From Chamaecyparis obtusa (Eukaryota; Streptophyta; Pinopsida; Cupressales; Cupressaceae), in the NCBI GenBank assembly GCA_027943335.1, contig BSBK01006031.1, positions 311,001 through 375,000 on the forward strand: DNA of 64,000 nucleotides. Reading direction: 5' to 3'. Shown one piece after another: positions 46,646-59,354 of the stretch. Every line of letters begins with the position of its first letter. The stretch's first letter is position 1. The notes under the pieces are model-generated. The model was given only the letters and a program-made list of their open reading frames with translations. It was not told where the DNA came from and made no database searches. Both the position numbers and the translations under genes were made by a program.

Positions 46646-49600
46646 TGTCATGCCCAAAAAGTGAGCAAAACACAACTAAATATTTTTTTCTAAATCATAC
46701 TAACCAATTAAAACATACCAACAGATGCTACAAAGAAGTGAAACACTAACTAACACAAGAGTCTATGTGCATGCATAATGGTGCAGATAGAAAAGAGATG
46801 ACTAGAAGTAACGAAGAGTCTAACAACACCCTAAGGGTCAAACCATAGAAGGTTGACCAAGTTTGACCAAAACTCAAACTTCACTGAACAACTCCAAACT
46901 ATACTATAGGGTTCCCTAGACTACAAGCTTCGGCCAACACGCAAATCAAGATAGTTGACCAAAAGTCAACTGGAGTTGACCAAAAGTCAACCATGGACTG
47001 AAGTATGTGCAACCAAGCTAAAAGGCAACAAAACACATCTAGGAATACTTGGGTACGCAAACTGAGGTGTTTGACCAAGGTATGACCAGGGGTTCACCAA
47101 AAAGTCAACTGTGCCCAAATACGACCTACAAGTTTCTACTAAGGTTAAAAAATGCTAGGGTAAGGTTCATGCATGCAAACCAAGGTGATGTCCAAGGTTT
47201 CACTTTTTTGACCAAAAAGTCAACCGTGCATGAAATGGGCCTTCTACAAACATCTAAGCTTTACATCATAATAGGAAGGGGATTGCTCATGCAAACTGAG
47301 GCACTTGCCAAGGTTTGACCAAAGTTGACCAAAAGTGAACTGTGCACAACAAGCGGCCTTCAAGTCTAAAGAGGTCATGAAGACCCTAGACGAGGCCATA
47401 GGGGAACGATAAAAAGACATCAATATCTACTGAATTAAATATCCGATAAATTAATAATTATACCTTTAATAGATAAATCTATTCTATTAAGAGTGTCAAC
47501 TTAAATAGTCAATGTGAAACTCATTTAACATTTACATAAATTCTACTATCATAATCTAACCCTATCTAATAGATGATAACAAAATGAATCTATATTAACT
47601 AAAAAAAAATCCATTTAAATAAAATAAATTCTATTTTACTAAACATTTATAAGTTAAATCCACATTACACCAAACCCTATATGCCATTTTTTTTTTGAAA
47701 CAACAAAAAATTGATTCTAGAATTCTATTTTACACTAACTATAGTTAATAATGATAAATCTTAAATAAAACTAAATTTCAAAATACAACCCCTCATAACA
47801 TAATCATATTTTAAATAAATTATTCTAAGGGTAAACAAATTTAATTTTAATTTTACAACCTTATAAAATAATTTAGATTAACAACTTATATTATTAAAAT
47901 CTTAATTTTAAAATAAAATCAAATAAATTTAAACTTTTTATAATTTCTTATGTTTTTCCCTTAACCCCCAATGCTCTACATGCAAGGGCAAGGGAACAAG
48001 AGTGGAGGAGTTGCACGTGCATGCACACAGTGCCCGATGGTAGTAGCGGTTAGAACAGAGAGGGGTGAAGGGTGCACAGGCACGTACGCTTCTCCCACCA
48101 CCATTGTGTATGCAATGGTGGAGCGAGGGGCAGGCACAACCAGCCCCCACCGCCCCCACCTCTGCATTGGGTCGGGGTTAGGGCTTCGGCCCGCCCCACC
48201 CTTTGCATGTTATTTTTTTCAAATAATACATATACCCATCTCTTTAAAAAAAGTAGATATTAAATTTATTTAAAATAAAAATTTAAATAAATCAATAAAC
48301 TTTATATTCTATTTAGACTTAATTAATAATTTTAAATATAAATAAATTATTTAATTACTAGTAAAATATTAACTCTGAAAATGCATACAACGAGCATTTA
48401 GAGTAAATATTTTAAAATTTTAATTGCATAGTTGCGTTCCTATTTGTTGGCTTAACGATTTATAGGAATTGAAAAATTAATTTCGGCATTTTATTTTTCT
48501 GGTAAAATTTCAAAAACATTCGAATTCCAAAGAAATAATTTTCCAGATTTATTTAAATCCCCAAAAAAGATTCCATATACATGATAAGTTTATGTTGAAT
48601 GTAAATTTGTTAAAATTTTCTATATCAATTACTAAGTGAAAATAATACGAATTCTCAATATTACGTTATAAATTTTAATTTCCAAATAAATACACACACT
48701 TATAAAAATTAAATTAAATTTACATTTAAATTTCTAATAACTGATACACCAATATTAGATGGAGACTTTGAATTTAATAATCAAATAAATTCTCTTTTTT
48801 TTTTTTAAATCCAAAATTTTCTTATACAATTTTATCACTATTTAAATTACAAAGAAATCCTTGATTCCATTCTGAATCATAACTTGAAATATAAAATTTA
48901 CAATGAACATTACAACAAATTTCAACTGAAAGTTTCTAAGTCCACCATATGCCAGGTCTAGCATCCAGATGGGTACTTGATAGTGCGAGGTTGATCACAG
49001 AGGCTCACCTCCCAACCAAGGCCTTTTCAAGGCCACCCTGAGCTAGGGGATCCAATAGGGAGCAGATAAAAATAGGAAATTCCAACTTAACATAAAATAC
49101 AACCAAAACATGGAAACACTCAAAAGATTTTCCCAACAGGGTTTATCTAGAGGAAGTTCTCCAAGAGACCTTCTTGAAAATAGAGTAGAGGTGGAGTACT
49201 AGGCGGAGAAGCTAGAGTATAATACAGATTTCCCAGGCCACACATGGACTTGTGAAGACCATCTTTAAAAAGATTTAGTCTAACTCTCCTTATGCCCCCT
49301 AGGTTCCCGTAGGCCATACTTGGCATCATGGGTATCATGGAATCCCATGTTTATCCCTCCACACATAGGAGACTCTCCACATCCTAGGTCTTCTTCATAC
49401 TACACCCTTGAAGGTTACTCCACCCTCCTTAGGGTGAGTAAACCTTGGTGAAACCCATTCCCACATTGAATTTACAAATTAAAAATAACATTTTTTGACA
49501 CATAAATTTTAAATATAAACCATAAAAATCCACGGACTCCATTAATGGAGCTCCAAGCTCAAACACGTGCAAGGAATAGAAAAATAACACAAGATCCTAC

Positions 49601-50798
49601 CTTTATCCAAGAAAAGGTTTGAAATTCTGAAAGTTTGAAACTCCTTCCAAGCTAGCCCTTCCCGAAGCTCCTTCCAATGTGAATGGTCTCTAAAACTAGA
49701 CAGTGGGTGAACACTCAAACACTTCACCAAGCTTGAATGCTAAATAGGAAAACCTCCTAAAATCTAGGAACCTATCACAAGAGGGAAAGAAACTTCCATT
49801 CCCTTCTTCCCACTTGTCTTCCTTCTCCATAAATGAATTTGAATGCAAGTTGGGTGGAAGAGAGAGGTTAACCAAAACCTCACAACTCTTCAAATTCGCC
49901 CAATTTTGAAATCTTAACTTTAGGGGTGTCATAAATATGTTTTAAGGCTCTTAATAGGCTGCAAATGACCCCTAACCCCTAAGGTACCAACCTGGGTAAC
50001 TAAAACTTACTCTAGTTAACCTATGGGAGCCCAAATGACCTTCCTAAACTCTACCTAATGTTTACCCACGGATTTCCAAGTCAAGGTTGACTATCTAGAA
50101 ACTTTCCAGCCTAAGGTAACTTGATTCTACCCTAAGGTTAATCCCTAGTCAATCCCTTCACCCAACCAAATACAATTCACTAACCATGCAAACACTTATG
50201 CAGCAATTTGCCAAATTTGGCAAATTTATTTAAAACAATGACATGGCTAATTTACATATACATTAACCAAATTAAATACACACATAAAAATCACATTCAC
50301 GAAATAAAGACTATACAACAAGGTCCACATTTCTTTATACAAAGAGGACCTTGGAATGCACGGTATAAAGATAGGTTCCAATATTGGGTCCCCACATTTA
50401 GGTCCATGGTCAACTTTTCATGCACACTCATTCCACACATCAGTAGGGAAAAATCAACATGATATAAAATACAATACATCATCAATATTGCATGGTATAA
50501 AACTATGGTTGTGAATGAAATAGCTAGCATAAAATCACTTTTCAAAACAAAATTTCCATTGCAATAGTCTTTAACACCATAGTACATCATATGTGATATC
50601 ATCATAAACTAAAACTGAATCAAAACATATAGTATCTTGAGTGTACTCTGATTACATAATCAGGTACCAAACATATAACATAGGATTCAACAGATCCTCA
50701 AATACACAAGTGTCAAATAATCAAGTATGTCTATGAAATAAGTATTGAAATCATGGAAAATAAAGTAGTATGAATATGACTGTTAGGTAGGTCTCGCA
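46646..50798 (-). repeat. Gypsy LTR 2, complete, 4.15 kb
   Basis: It runs from TGTCATGCCC to GGTCTCGCA. A primer site lies at its left (46631-46642) and a polypurine tract at its right (minus strand agagggggtgga, 50799-50810). It therefore serves as 5' LTR for the left interior and 3' LTR for the right one. It contains TTGACC-rich sequence near its left end (46853-47330), a GC-rich block (about 47950-48210) and AT-rich sequence around it. It holds short open frames but none with a recognisable product. Confidence 0.88.
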
Positions 50799-51557
50799 TC
50801 CACCCCCTCTAGGCATGAACCTCCTCCCAGAGTTCATCAAAGAGGTTAGGGTACTATGATCTCATATGTGCTTCATCCTCCTATGAAGCTCTGACCTCGT
50901 TACAACAATCCCACTTGACCCTAACCTAGTCCAACACCCTGGCTTGAAGTGTTAGGGTCCGTCGGGCCAAAATATGAATGGGCTCCAATGCCAACTATCC
51001 GTCTGACTCTACCTCCAAGGCATCCCAATATATCACATGAGTCTCATCATAAACATACTTCCATAAAATTGAAACATGAAACACATCATGGATGTGTGAC
51101 AAGCTAGGTGGTAAAGCTAAATAGTCAGCAACTGGTCCTATTCTCTCAAGGATCTCAAAAGGTCCAACAAAATGAGATGCTCTCTTAGAGCCCTTTCCAA
51201 AATGGATTGGATTTTTATGTGGTCACACTCTTTAAAAGACCCTGTCTCCTACTAGGTAAGCTCGATTGATCCTCTTTGCATCGACATACTTCTTCTGTCT
51301 ATCTTGAGCCTCTCTTAGATGCTACCTAATCAAGGTCACCTACTGCTCCATATCTTTGAGTAACTCAGGACAAATGGAAACTCTATCCTCAATCCTATCC
51401 CAACTAAGTGGTGTCCTGCAAGGTCTACCATAAAGAGCCTAGTACAGAGGCATACCCAAGGATGTATGATGCCCATTTTTATAGGAAAAATCCACTAAGT
51501 GTAGGTTTCCCTCCCATTGGGGCTGATGGTCCATAACATACATACAAAGCATGTCTT
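50799..51557 (-). pseudogene. Gypsy integrase C terminus and chromodomain-like tail
   Basis: On the minus strand below 51557: YKNGHHTSLGMPLYXALYGR, the usual segment after the integrase core; [20 protein letters not shown], the GPF/Y module; and [16 protein letters not shown] tail follows with ILARRTLTLQARVLDQVRVKWD (a TAG in place of one Gln codon) and YPNLF, the chromodomain pattern of chromoviral gypsy elements. Chromodomains steer integration to marked chromatin. Stops are mostly TAG. The frame ends about 20 codons before the polypurine tract. Confidence 0.7.
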
Positions 51558-52166
51558 CTAACACCTTATTGACCCTTTTTGTCTATCCATCTGTCTCAGG
51601 GTGATAGGCCATACTAAAATTGAGCCTAGTGCCCATTGATGTCTGCAGTTCTCTCGAACAGGATGAAGTGAAGAGAGAATCTGTATCTGAGATGATCTTA
51701 TGAGGTATGCCATGTAGTCTAAAAATATCTCACAAGAACACTGTGCCACTGATGGTACAGTAAAGGTAGTACCCACTGGTGAAAAATGAGCTACCTTAGT
51801 CAACATGTCAACTATCAACATGATGGCATCATGATGGCAAGATGACATAGGAAGACCAATAATGAAGTCCATAGATATGGTGTTCCATTTCCACACTAGT
51901 ATCCCATGAGGCTGAAATAGACAACCTAGATGTCAGTGTTCTGCCTTCACCCTCTAGCATTCTAGGAAGCTAGCTACCAACTTAGAAATCAACATTCTCA
52001 TGCCTGGCCAATGATATAACTGTCTCAAATTGGCATGCATCTTCTTCGCTTTGGGATGTGCTACATAAGGGGCTCTATGGGCCTCTAGCATGAAAGACTC
52101 TTGCAAACCTCCGAAAGAAGGTATGTAGATGCATCCTCTATGATGTAAGATTCCATCTGAATCCAA
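51558..52166 (-). pseudogene. Gypsy integrase zinc-binding and core domains
   Basis: The frame 52166-51954 carries the H2C2 zinc-binding part (EAHRAPYVAHPKAKKMHANL and YHWPGM, then FLEC). The frame 51896-51558 begins the catalytic core with KWNTISMDFIIGLP (first Asp) and DMLTKVAHF. The second acidic part is damaged: the usual SDRD becomes unreadable and a frame change lies near 51690, after which YHPETDGQTKR-like sequence is found in a neighbouring frame. The enzyme inserts element DNA, and this copy cannot. Confidence 0.8.
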
Positions 52167-52439
52167 GGTATAATCTACATACTTCCCCTCAAGGGGTCTT
52201 TGAGATCAGATCAACTAACTCACTTATGCATATAACTCATGATCATGTAAGTGATGCAGAATACAATCTCTCAAATCTATGCCTATGGACATAGAAGAAA
52301 GCATGTGTCATCTCCTACTCAAAGCATTTGCAACAACATTCTCTTTCCCCTTGATGTAGTAAACATCAAAATCATATTCACATAAGAACTCCATCCATCT
52401 TTGTTGTGTAGAATTAAGGTTAGGCTCTGTAAAGATGTA

Positions 52440-52703
52440 CTATAGACTCTGATGGTCTAAATTAAGATTAAATTGATGTCCTAAGAGGAAGTGTTTCCAT
52501 CTTACGAAAGCATGCACCATTGCTATGAGTTTGAGATCATGGGTAGGATAGTTGAGCTCGTGAGTCTTCAGTTTCCTAGACTCATAGGCTATAGCTCGCC
52601 CATCCTGCATAAGAACTATCCCTAAACTATGTAAGGAAGTATCTGTACAAACTACAAACTCCGCTGAAGGTTCTAGCACAGCAAGAATGGGTGCACTGGT
52701 CAA
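52440..52703 (-). pseudogene. Gypsy RNase H domain
   Basis: The 87-residue frame reads APILAVLEPSAEFVVCTDTS, GIVLMQDGRAIAYESRKL and THELNYPTHDLKLIAMVHAF, the standard gypsy RNase H order directly after the RT. The catalytic Glu of HDLEL is Lys here. It removes the RNA strand during reverse transcription in working copies. It is separated from the RT frame by about 60 bases with a stop. Confidence 0.85.
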
Positions 52704-52766
52704 TATTCTCTTGAGCTCCTAAAAAGATCAATCACACTTCTTAGTCCACTCAAAATTCTTTCCCTT

Positions 52767-53440
52767 TCACTGAAGAGAAGTAATAGGGTGTGCTGCTTGA
52801 TAAAACCCTTCAAAAAAATGTTTATAATAATCGACTAGACCCATGAAACTTCTCAATTCAGTCACCAAGGTAGGTGCTGGCCAATTCATAATGGCTTCAA
52901 TCTTTGATGGATCTACTAAGATCCCATCACCAGATATCACATGGCCCAAATACTTGACCTTTGATCTGAAGAATGCACATTTTGACAAGCTTCCATAAAG
53001 TTGATTATCTCTAAGGCATTGCAAAACTTGTCTTAGGAGCTCTTCATGCTCTCTCTCATTCTTTGAATAGATCAAGATATTGTCAAGGAATACCGCCACA
53101 AACTTGTTGAGGAAAGTATGAAATACTCCATTCATAAGACTCGTGAATATAGTTGGAACATTTGTAAGACTGAATGGAACCACAATGAACTCATAGTGGC
53201 CATATCTGATGCGGAATGCAGATTTGTGGATATCACTATCCACTATCCTCAATTGGTGATAACTCAACTTAAGGTCAATCTTAGAGAACACTCTAGCACC
53301 CAGAAGCTAATCAAATAGGTCATCAATCCTAGGAAGTGGATATCAATTCTTGATGGTAACCTTGTTCAACTATCGGTAATCCATACTCAACCTAAGAGAT
53401 CCATCCTTCTTCTTCATGAAGATAACGAGTGCACCCTACA
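52767..53440 (-). pseudogene. Gypsy reverse transcriptase
   Basis: A 174-codon frame (53291-52767) holds most of the domain: FSKIDLKLSYHQLRI with the first catalytic Asp, FRIRYGHYEFIVVPFSLTNVP, VAVFLDNILIYSK and KYLGHVISGDGI. The active-site pair LDD is LDN, so one metal-binding Asp is lost. Upstream to about 53440, after stops, lie KKKDGSLRLSMDYR and LNKVTIKN. It is Ty3/gypsy by the FxDD box context and the RNase H-integrase order. It cannot be functional even if the stops were ignored. Confidence 0.9.
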
Positions 53441-53559
53441 AGAAACACTAGGATGAATGTGTCCTTTCTCTATGTGAAAGTCCACTACCCTTCACAGAGG
53501 CATATGAGGTAGCTCTAAAGGAAAAACATTTTCATACTCTTGCAAAATGGGATGGTCAT

Positions 53560-54070
53560 CTAGTGAGGCTTCATGTTCTTCTTCATCTTCCCTATCACTG
53601 ATGGTGATAGAAAACATCTAACATCCCTTCCACATATTTCTCTTAAGCTACATAGTGGAATTATACAAAGGGATACAGGCCTATAGATTCTAGATATGAT
53701 AGTAGCATTGTCATCATCATCCAATAATTTGACCAACTTCTTATGACAATCTAGTTTGGCCTTGTAAGCATATAACCAATCCATGCCAAGAACTTGTATG
53801 TAAGATCCAAGAGGTGTAACTCTGAGGTCTACTAAGGTGGTCAAACTACCGATCTGAATCTAGAACTCCCTAACCATCGAGGAAACCAATACTCTAGCTC
53901 CTGAAGCTAACTCAACTTACCACCTAATGTCCTGCCTAGCTGCCACTAGCGCACAATGCTCCATGACCAATGGAGAAATAAAGGAGTTAGTAGCTCTCGT
54001 ATCAAAAATAATAGAAACTGCACTACCTCTGATCGTACTTGATAACTCAATGAATGTGTCCTGATGCTCT
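53560..54070 (-). pseudogene. Gypsy aspartic protease
   Basis: On the minus strand IFDTRATNSFISPLVMEHC (about 54010) is the retropepsin active-site region with DTGA changed to DTRA. GSYIQVLGMDWLYAYKAKLD (53844-53700) is the second half. The loop and flap region between them contains stops. In working elements it cuts the gag-pol polyprotein. Confidence 0.85.
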
Positions 54071-54169
54071 ACCTAGTGGTTGTCTACTGTTGCAAACACT
54101 CTATGGGATAGGCCCATGTCCCTAACTATAGGCTCATAAATTATTGCCTGCTGACTTCCCTTCTAAGCA

Positions 54170-55525
54170 CATTCCTTTGAAATGTGCCCCATGGCACCAC
54201 AAGTATAACATGGTCTTCAATTCTGAACCTGAATGCCCTGAGGTCTAGACTACTAAGATCCTCTCATCTGTGTAGACCCACTATATCCCCCTTTATAGGG
54301 TTGTTATCTCTATGTTGGGGGTGTAGAATGGGCCTGAGAATTATGTCCCTTAGGACCCTAAGAATTCTAATTCTTGGGCTTTGAGCCCTGCTATCCCTGA
54401 GGTGGTTTTGGTCCTTGGCTCTGTTAAGACTATTTCTCTTGTTGAGGCTATGGGACTTTGAAACTCCCCAAATTGTTGGACTATGATTCCCTTTCCAAGG
54501 GGGCTTCTAATAGCCAGAATTATGAGGCATAGAATTGAGGTACTGAGATCCCTTAACGACCTCCTATGAAACTAAGGCTCTATCAGAAGTAAATCATAAG
54601 TATCTTAGTGGTACCATCTATACCACACCAAAAATAAATGGGTGAAAGTGCTTCATGAACCGATTCACCTACAACTTCTTGTCCCTCATGTACTCAACAT
54701 AAGGAAGGAGATCAATGAACTTTCCCTCATACAGAGCCAGTGAAAGTTCCCTCTACTATAGATCATGAAACTCGTCTATACAACGCTGTCTAAATTGCTC
54801 AGAGAGGTATCTCGCCCTAAAGATCTAGAGAAAGGTCTCTGATGTCAAGGTGTCTATAACCAGATGACCCTTGAACTCCTTGTGTTTCCACCATGTGGAA
54901 ACTCTATCTCTAAGAAGGTGAATGGAAAAGTGTGCTTTAAGGTTTCTCTCTTATGAGCACAACCCAAAATAACACTCAAGGCTTGAAAGCCTAGACTCGG
55001 CCTCTATCCCATCTGTAGAACCAAAAAATAGTGGTGGTTGAAGCCACATCAACTCTCTAATTTGATCACCTACATTAGGAGGTGGTCTCTCATGTCTGTG
55101 AACCTCATCTTTGGGTGGAGGCTCTCATCCCCTAATGGAACCAATTTTTGGCTTGACCTAAACCTCTGAGAATCTAGGAGGAGGACTCCTACTTCATTCC
55201 CTAGTTGAGGACCCATGTCCTTCTATACCCTATTGTATATTCTAAGGTACAACTGGAGGCATATGATCAAGAATAAGTCATGCACAATTCTGAAGAGCCT
55301 GAAGTAATTCTTTATTTGCATTGAGAGGTGGTTTAGGAGGTGGACCTTGGTTCTCTTCTCGAACCTCAACCTCTAGATATACCTCTCCCCAAGATAATGA
55401 GATACGCCTACATCCATGTCCAAGTCAATGATCTAATCGGATGAGTGGAGGCATGCTATAAACATAAAAACACAAAAGTTTAGCAACTACAAAGTGGGTT
55501 AGGTTCCCAAATTTAACTAAACCGG
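54170..55525 (-). pseudogene. Gypsy gag with zinc knuckle
   Basis: From the primer site downwards the minus strand gives a decayed gag. A leader related to 46130-46600 is followed by capsid sequence with KFIDLLPYVEYMRDKKL near 54690, then a proline- and arginine-rich linker, then the zinc knuckle CYTCGAMGHISKECA (about 54222-54178, C-X2-C-X4-H-X4-C). Frame changes and stops prevent a continuous product. The empty TRIM site lies just upstream of the knuckle, at 54253-54257. Confidence 0.8.
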
Positions 55526-55537
55526 GCTCTGATACCA
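55526..55537 (-). other. Primer-binding site of the complete gypsy interior
   Basis: gctctgatacca on the plus strand is TGGTATCAGAGC on the minus strand. Here it runs straight into LTR sequence (tggactgaag), because the LTR's first 345 bases are deleted between two 'acca' copies. Confidence 0.88.
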
Positions 55538-58500
55538 TGGACTGAAGTGCAACCAAGCTAAAAGGAAAGAAAACACATCGAGGAATACTTGGGCACACAA
55601 ACTGAGGTGTTTGATGAAGGTTTGATCGAGGGTTGACCAAAAAGTGAACTATACCCAAATATGACCTACAAGGTTCTACTAAGGTTAAACCATGCCAGGG
55701 TAAGGTTCATGCACGCAAACTAAGGTGATGTCCAAGGTTTGACCACATTGACCAAAAAGTCAACCATGCATGAAATGGGCCTTCTACAAACATCTAAGGT
55801 TTACATCATATAGGAAGGGGGATTGCGCATGCAAATCAAGGCACTTGCCAAGGTTTGACCAAAGTTGACCAAAAGTCAACTGTACACAACAAGCGGCCTT
55901 CAAGTCTAAAGATATCATCAAGACCCTAGACGAGGCCATAGGGGAATTATAAAAAGACATTGATATCTATTGAATTAAATATCTAATAAATTAATAATTA
56001 TACCTTTAACAAAATAAATCTAATCTATTAAGAGTGTCAACTTAAATAGTCAATGTGAAACTCTTTTAACATTTACATAAATTCTACTATCTTAATCTAA
56101 CCCTATCTAATAGACGATTACAAAATGAATCTATATTAACTAAAGCAAATCCATTTAAATAAAATACAATTCTATTTAACTAAACATTTATAAGTTAAAT
56201 CCATATTACACCAAACCCAATATGCCATTATTTTTTTAAAACAACAAAATTAACAACATAAAATTACTTAGATAGAATTCTATTTTACACTAACTATATT
56301 TAATAATGATAAATCTTAAATAAAACTAAATTTCAAAATACAACCTCTTATAACATAATCATATTTTTAAATAAATTATTCTAAGAATAAACAAATCTAA
56401 ATTTAATTTTACAACCTTATAAAATAATTTAGATTAACAACTTATATATTATCAAAATCTTAATTTTAAAATAAAATTAAAAAACTTAAACTAATAAATT
56501 TAAACTTTTTTTAAATTTCTTTTTTTTTTCCCTTAAACCCCAATGCTCTGCGCATAAGGGAAAGGGAACGGTAGGGGAGGAGCTACGTACGCATGCATAT
56601 AGTGCCCGACGATAGCAAAAGTTAGAACGGAGAGGGGGGAAGGGTGCTCGGGCACGTGCGCTGCTCCTACCACCATTGTGTATGCAGTGGTGGTGCGAGG
56701 GGCAGGCACCACCAACCCCCACTGCCCCACCTCTGCTGTGGGTCGAGGTTAGGGCTTTGGCCCGCCCCGCCTTTTACATGTTATTTTTTTTCAATTATTA
56801 CATGCACCCATCACTTTAAAAAAAGTAGATATTAAATTTATTTAAAATACAAATTTAAATAAATCAATATTAAAGTTTATATTCTATTTATACTTAATTA
56901 CTAGTTTTAAATATAAATAAATTATTTAATTACTATTGAAATATTAACTCTGAAAATGCAAACAAGGAGCATTTAGAGTAAATATTTTAAAATTTTAATT
57001 ACATAGTTGCATTCCTAATCGTTGACTTAACGATTTGTAGAAATTGAAAAATTAATTTAGGCATTTTATTTTTCTGGTAAAATTTCAAAAAAATTTGAAG
57101 TACAAAGAGATAATTTTCTAGATTTATTTAAATCCCAAAAAGGATTCCCTTTACCTAATAAGTGTATGTTGAATGTAAATTTGGCAAAATTTTCTATATA
57201 AATTTCTAAGTGAAAATAATAAGAATTCTCACATATTACATTATAAATTTTAATTTTCAAATAAATTAAAATTTGGAACATTTAAATTTCTAATACCTGT
57301 TACACCAATATTAGATGGAGATTTCAAATTTAATAATCAACTAAATTCTCTTTTTTTTTAAATCCCAATTTTTCATATACAATTTTATCAATGTTTAAAT
57401 TACAAAGGAATCCCTGATACCATTCTGAATCATAACTCAAAATATAAAATTTGCAATGAACATTACAAAAAATTTCAACTTAAATTTTCGAAGTCCACCA
57501 TCTGCCAGGTTCGGCATCTAGCTGGGTACCTGATAGTTTGAGGTTGTCCAAAAATGCTCACCTCCCAACCAAGGCCTTTCCAGGGCCACCCGCGAGCTAG
57601 GGGATGCAATAAGGAACATAGACAAACAGGAAATTCCAACATAACAGAAAACACAACCAAAAGATGGAAACACTGAAAAGATTTTCCCAATAGGGCTTAT
57701 CTAGAGGAAGGTCTCCAAGAGACCTTCCTGAAAATAGGGTAGAGGTAGACTACTAGGAGGAGAAGCCATAGTATAATAGAAATTTCCCAAGCCACACATG
57801 TTCTTGGGAAGACCATCTTAAAAAAGATCTAGTCTAACTCTCCTTATGCCCTCCAGGTGCCTATAGGCCATACTTGGAATCATGGGTATCATGGAAGCCC
57901 ATCTTTGTCCCTCCACAAATGGGAGATTCTACACATCCTAGGTATTCTTCCTACTACCCCCTTCAAGGTTACTCCACCCTCCCTATGGTGAGTAAACCTG
58001 GAAGAATCCCATTCCCAAATTGAATCTCCATATTAAAAACAATATTTTTAAAAACATTAATTTTAAAATACAAACCATAAAAATTCATGGACTCCATTAA
58101 TGGAGCTCCAAGCTCAAACACATGCAAGGAATGAAAAAATAACACAAGAGCCTACCTTTATCCAAGAAAAGGTTTGAAATTCTGAAAGTTTGAAACACCT
58201 TCCAAGCTAGCCCTTCCCTAAGCTTGTTCCAATGTGAATGGTCTCTAAAACTAGAGAGTGGGTGAACACTCAAACCCTTCCCCAAGCTTTCCCTAAATAG
58301 GAAAACCTTGTAAAATCTAGGAACCTATCACAAGAGGGGAAGAAACTTTCATTCCATTCTTCCCACTTGCCTTCGTTCTCCATAAATGAAGTTGAATGCA
58401 AGTTGGGAAGAAAAGAGAGCTTAACCAGAACCTCACAACTCTTCAAATTAGACCAAATTTGAGATCATGACTTTACAGGTGTCATAAATGAGTTTTAAGG

Positions 58501-59354
58501 CTCTTAATGGGCTGAAAATGACCCCTAACCACTAAGGTACCAACCTGGGTAGCTAAAACTGACCCTAGTTAACCAATGGGGGCCCAAATGACCCTCCTAA
58601 ACTCTACCTAAAGTTTACCCACGGATTTTTAAGTCAAGGTTGACTATCTAGAAACTTCCCAGCCTAAGGTAACTTGATTCTACCCTAAGGTTAACCCCTA
58701 GTCAAACCCTTGACCCAACCAAATACAATTCACTAAACATGCCAACACTTATGCAACAATTTTCATAATTTGGCACATTTAATTAAAATAAATGACATGG
58801 CTAATTCACATATACATTAACTAAATTTAATACACACATGCAAATCACATTCATGAAATAAAGATTATACAACGAGGTCCACATTTTTTTATACAAAGAG
58901 GACCTTCAAATGCACAGTATAAATGTAGGTTCCAATATTGGGTCCTTGCATTTAGATCCATGGTCAACTTTTCTTGCACACTCATTGCACACATCAGTAG
59001 GTAGAGTACAACATGATATAAAACACAAGAAATAATCAATACTGCATGGTTTAAAACTATGTCTATGAATAAAATAACTAGCATAACATCAGTTTCGTAA
59101 ACCAACTTTCCATCACAATAGTTTTTAACACCATAGTACATCATATTTGACATCATCATAAACTAAAACTTAATCAAAATATATAGTATCTTGAGTGTAT
59201 CCTGATTACATAATCAAGTTCTGAACATACAACATAGGATTCAACAGTTCCTCAAATACATAAGTGTCTCAAATAATCAAGTATGTCTATGAAATAAGTA
59301 CTGAAAGCATGGATAACAAAGTACTCTAAATATGACTATCAGGTAGGTCTCAAG
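55538..59354 (-). repeat. Gypsy LTR 3, lacking its first 345 bases
   Basis: It aligns with 46994-50798 of LTR 2 at roughly high-80s percent identity by eye, including a GC-rich block (about 56530-56780). Its outer end gtctcaag differs from LTR 2's gtctcgca. It is followed by the target copy ggata. Confidence 0.85.

Larger units (their letters stand above)
41944..59354 (-). mobile_element. Ty3/gypsy array with shared LTRs
   Basis: In plus-strand order: a 273-base LTR start (41944-42216), a scrap of gag leader (42217-42549), a partial LTR (42553 to about 44352), a partial interior (about 44352-46645), a complete LTR (46646-50798), a complete interior (50799-55537), and an LTR lacking its first 345 bases (55538-59354). 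All parts are on the minus strand. The outer flanks are gtata (41939-41943) and ggata (59355-59359), a 4-of-5 target duplication, and the outer protein's register resumes across them. The array therefore entered as one insertion and was rearranged later by unequal recombination and deletions. The pol C terminus looks chromodomain-like, as in plant chromoviral gypsy elements. Confidence 0.85.

Noticed and set aside
50297..50605. A 102-codon minus-strand frame with the same start and stop in LTR 2 and LTR 3 (58851-59159)
   Set aside because: The two copies differ at about 14% of bases and about 27% of residues by eye, as expected for neutral drift. LTRs were identical at insertion, so shared ends are not evidence of selection.
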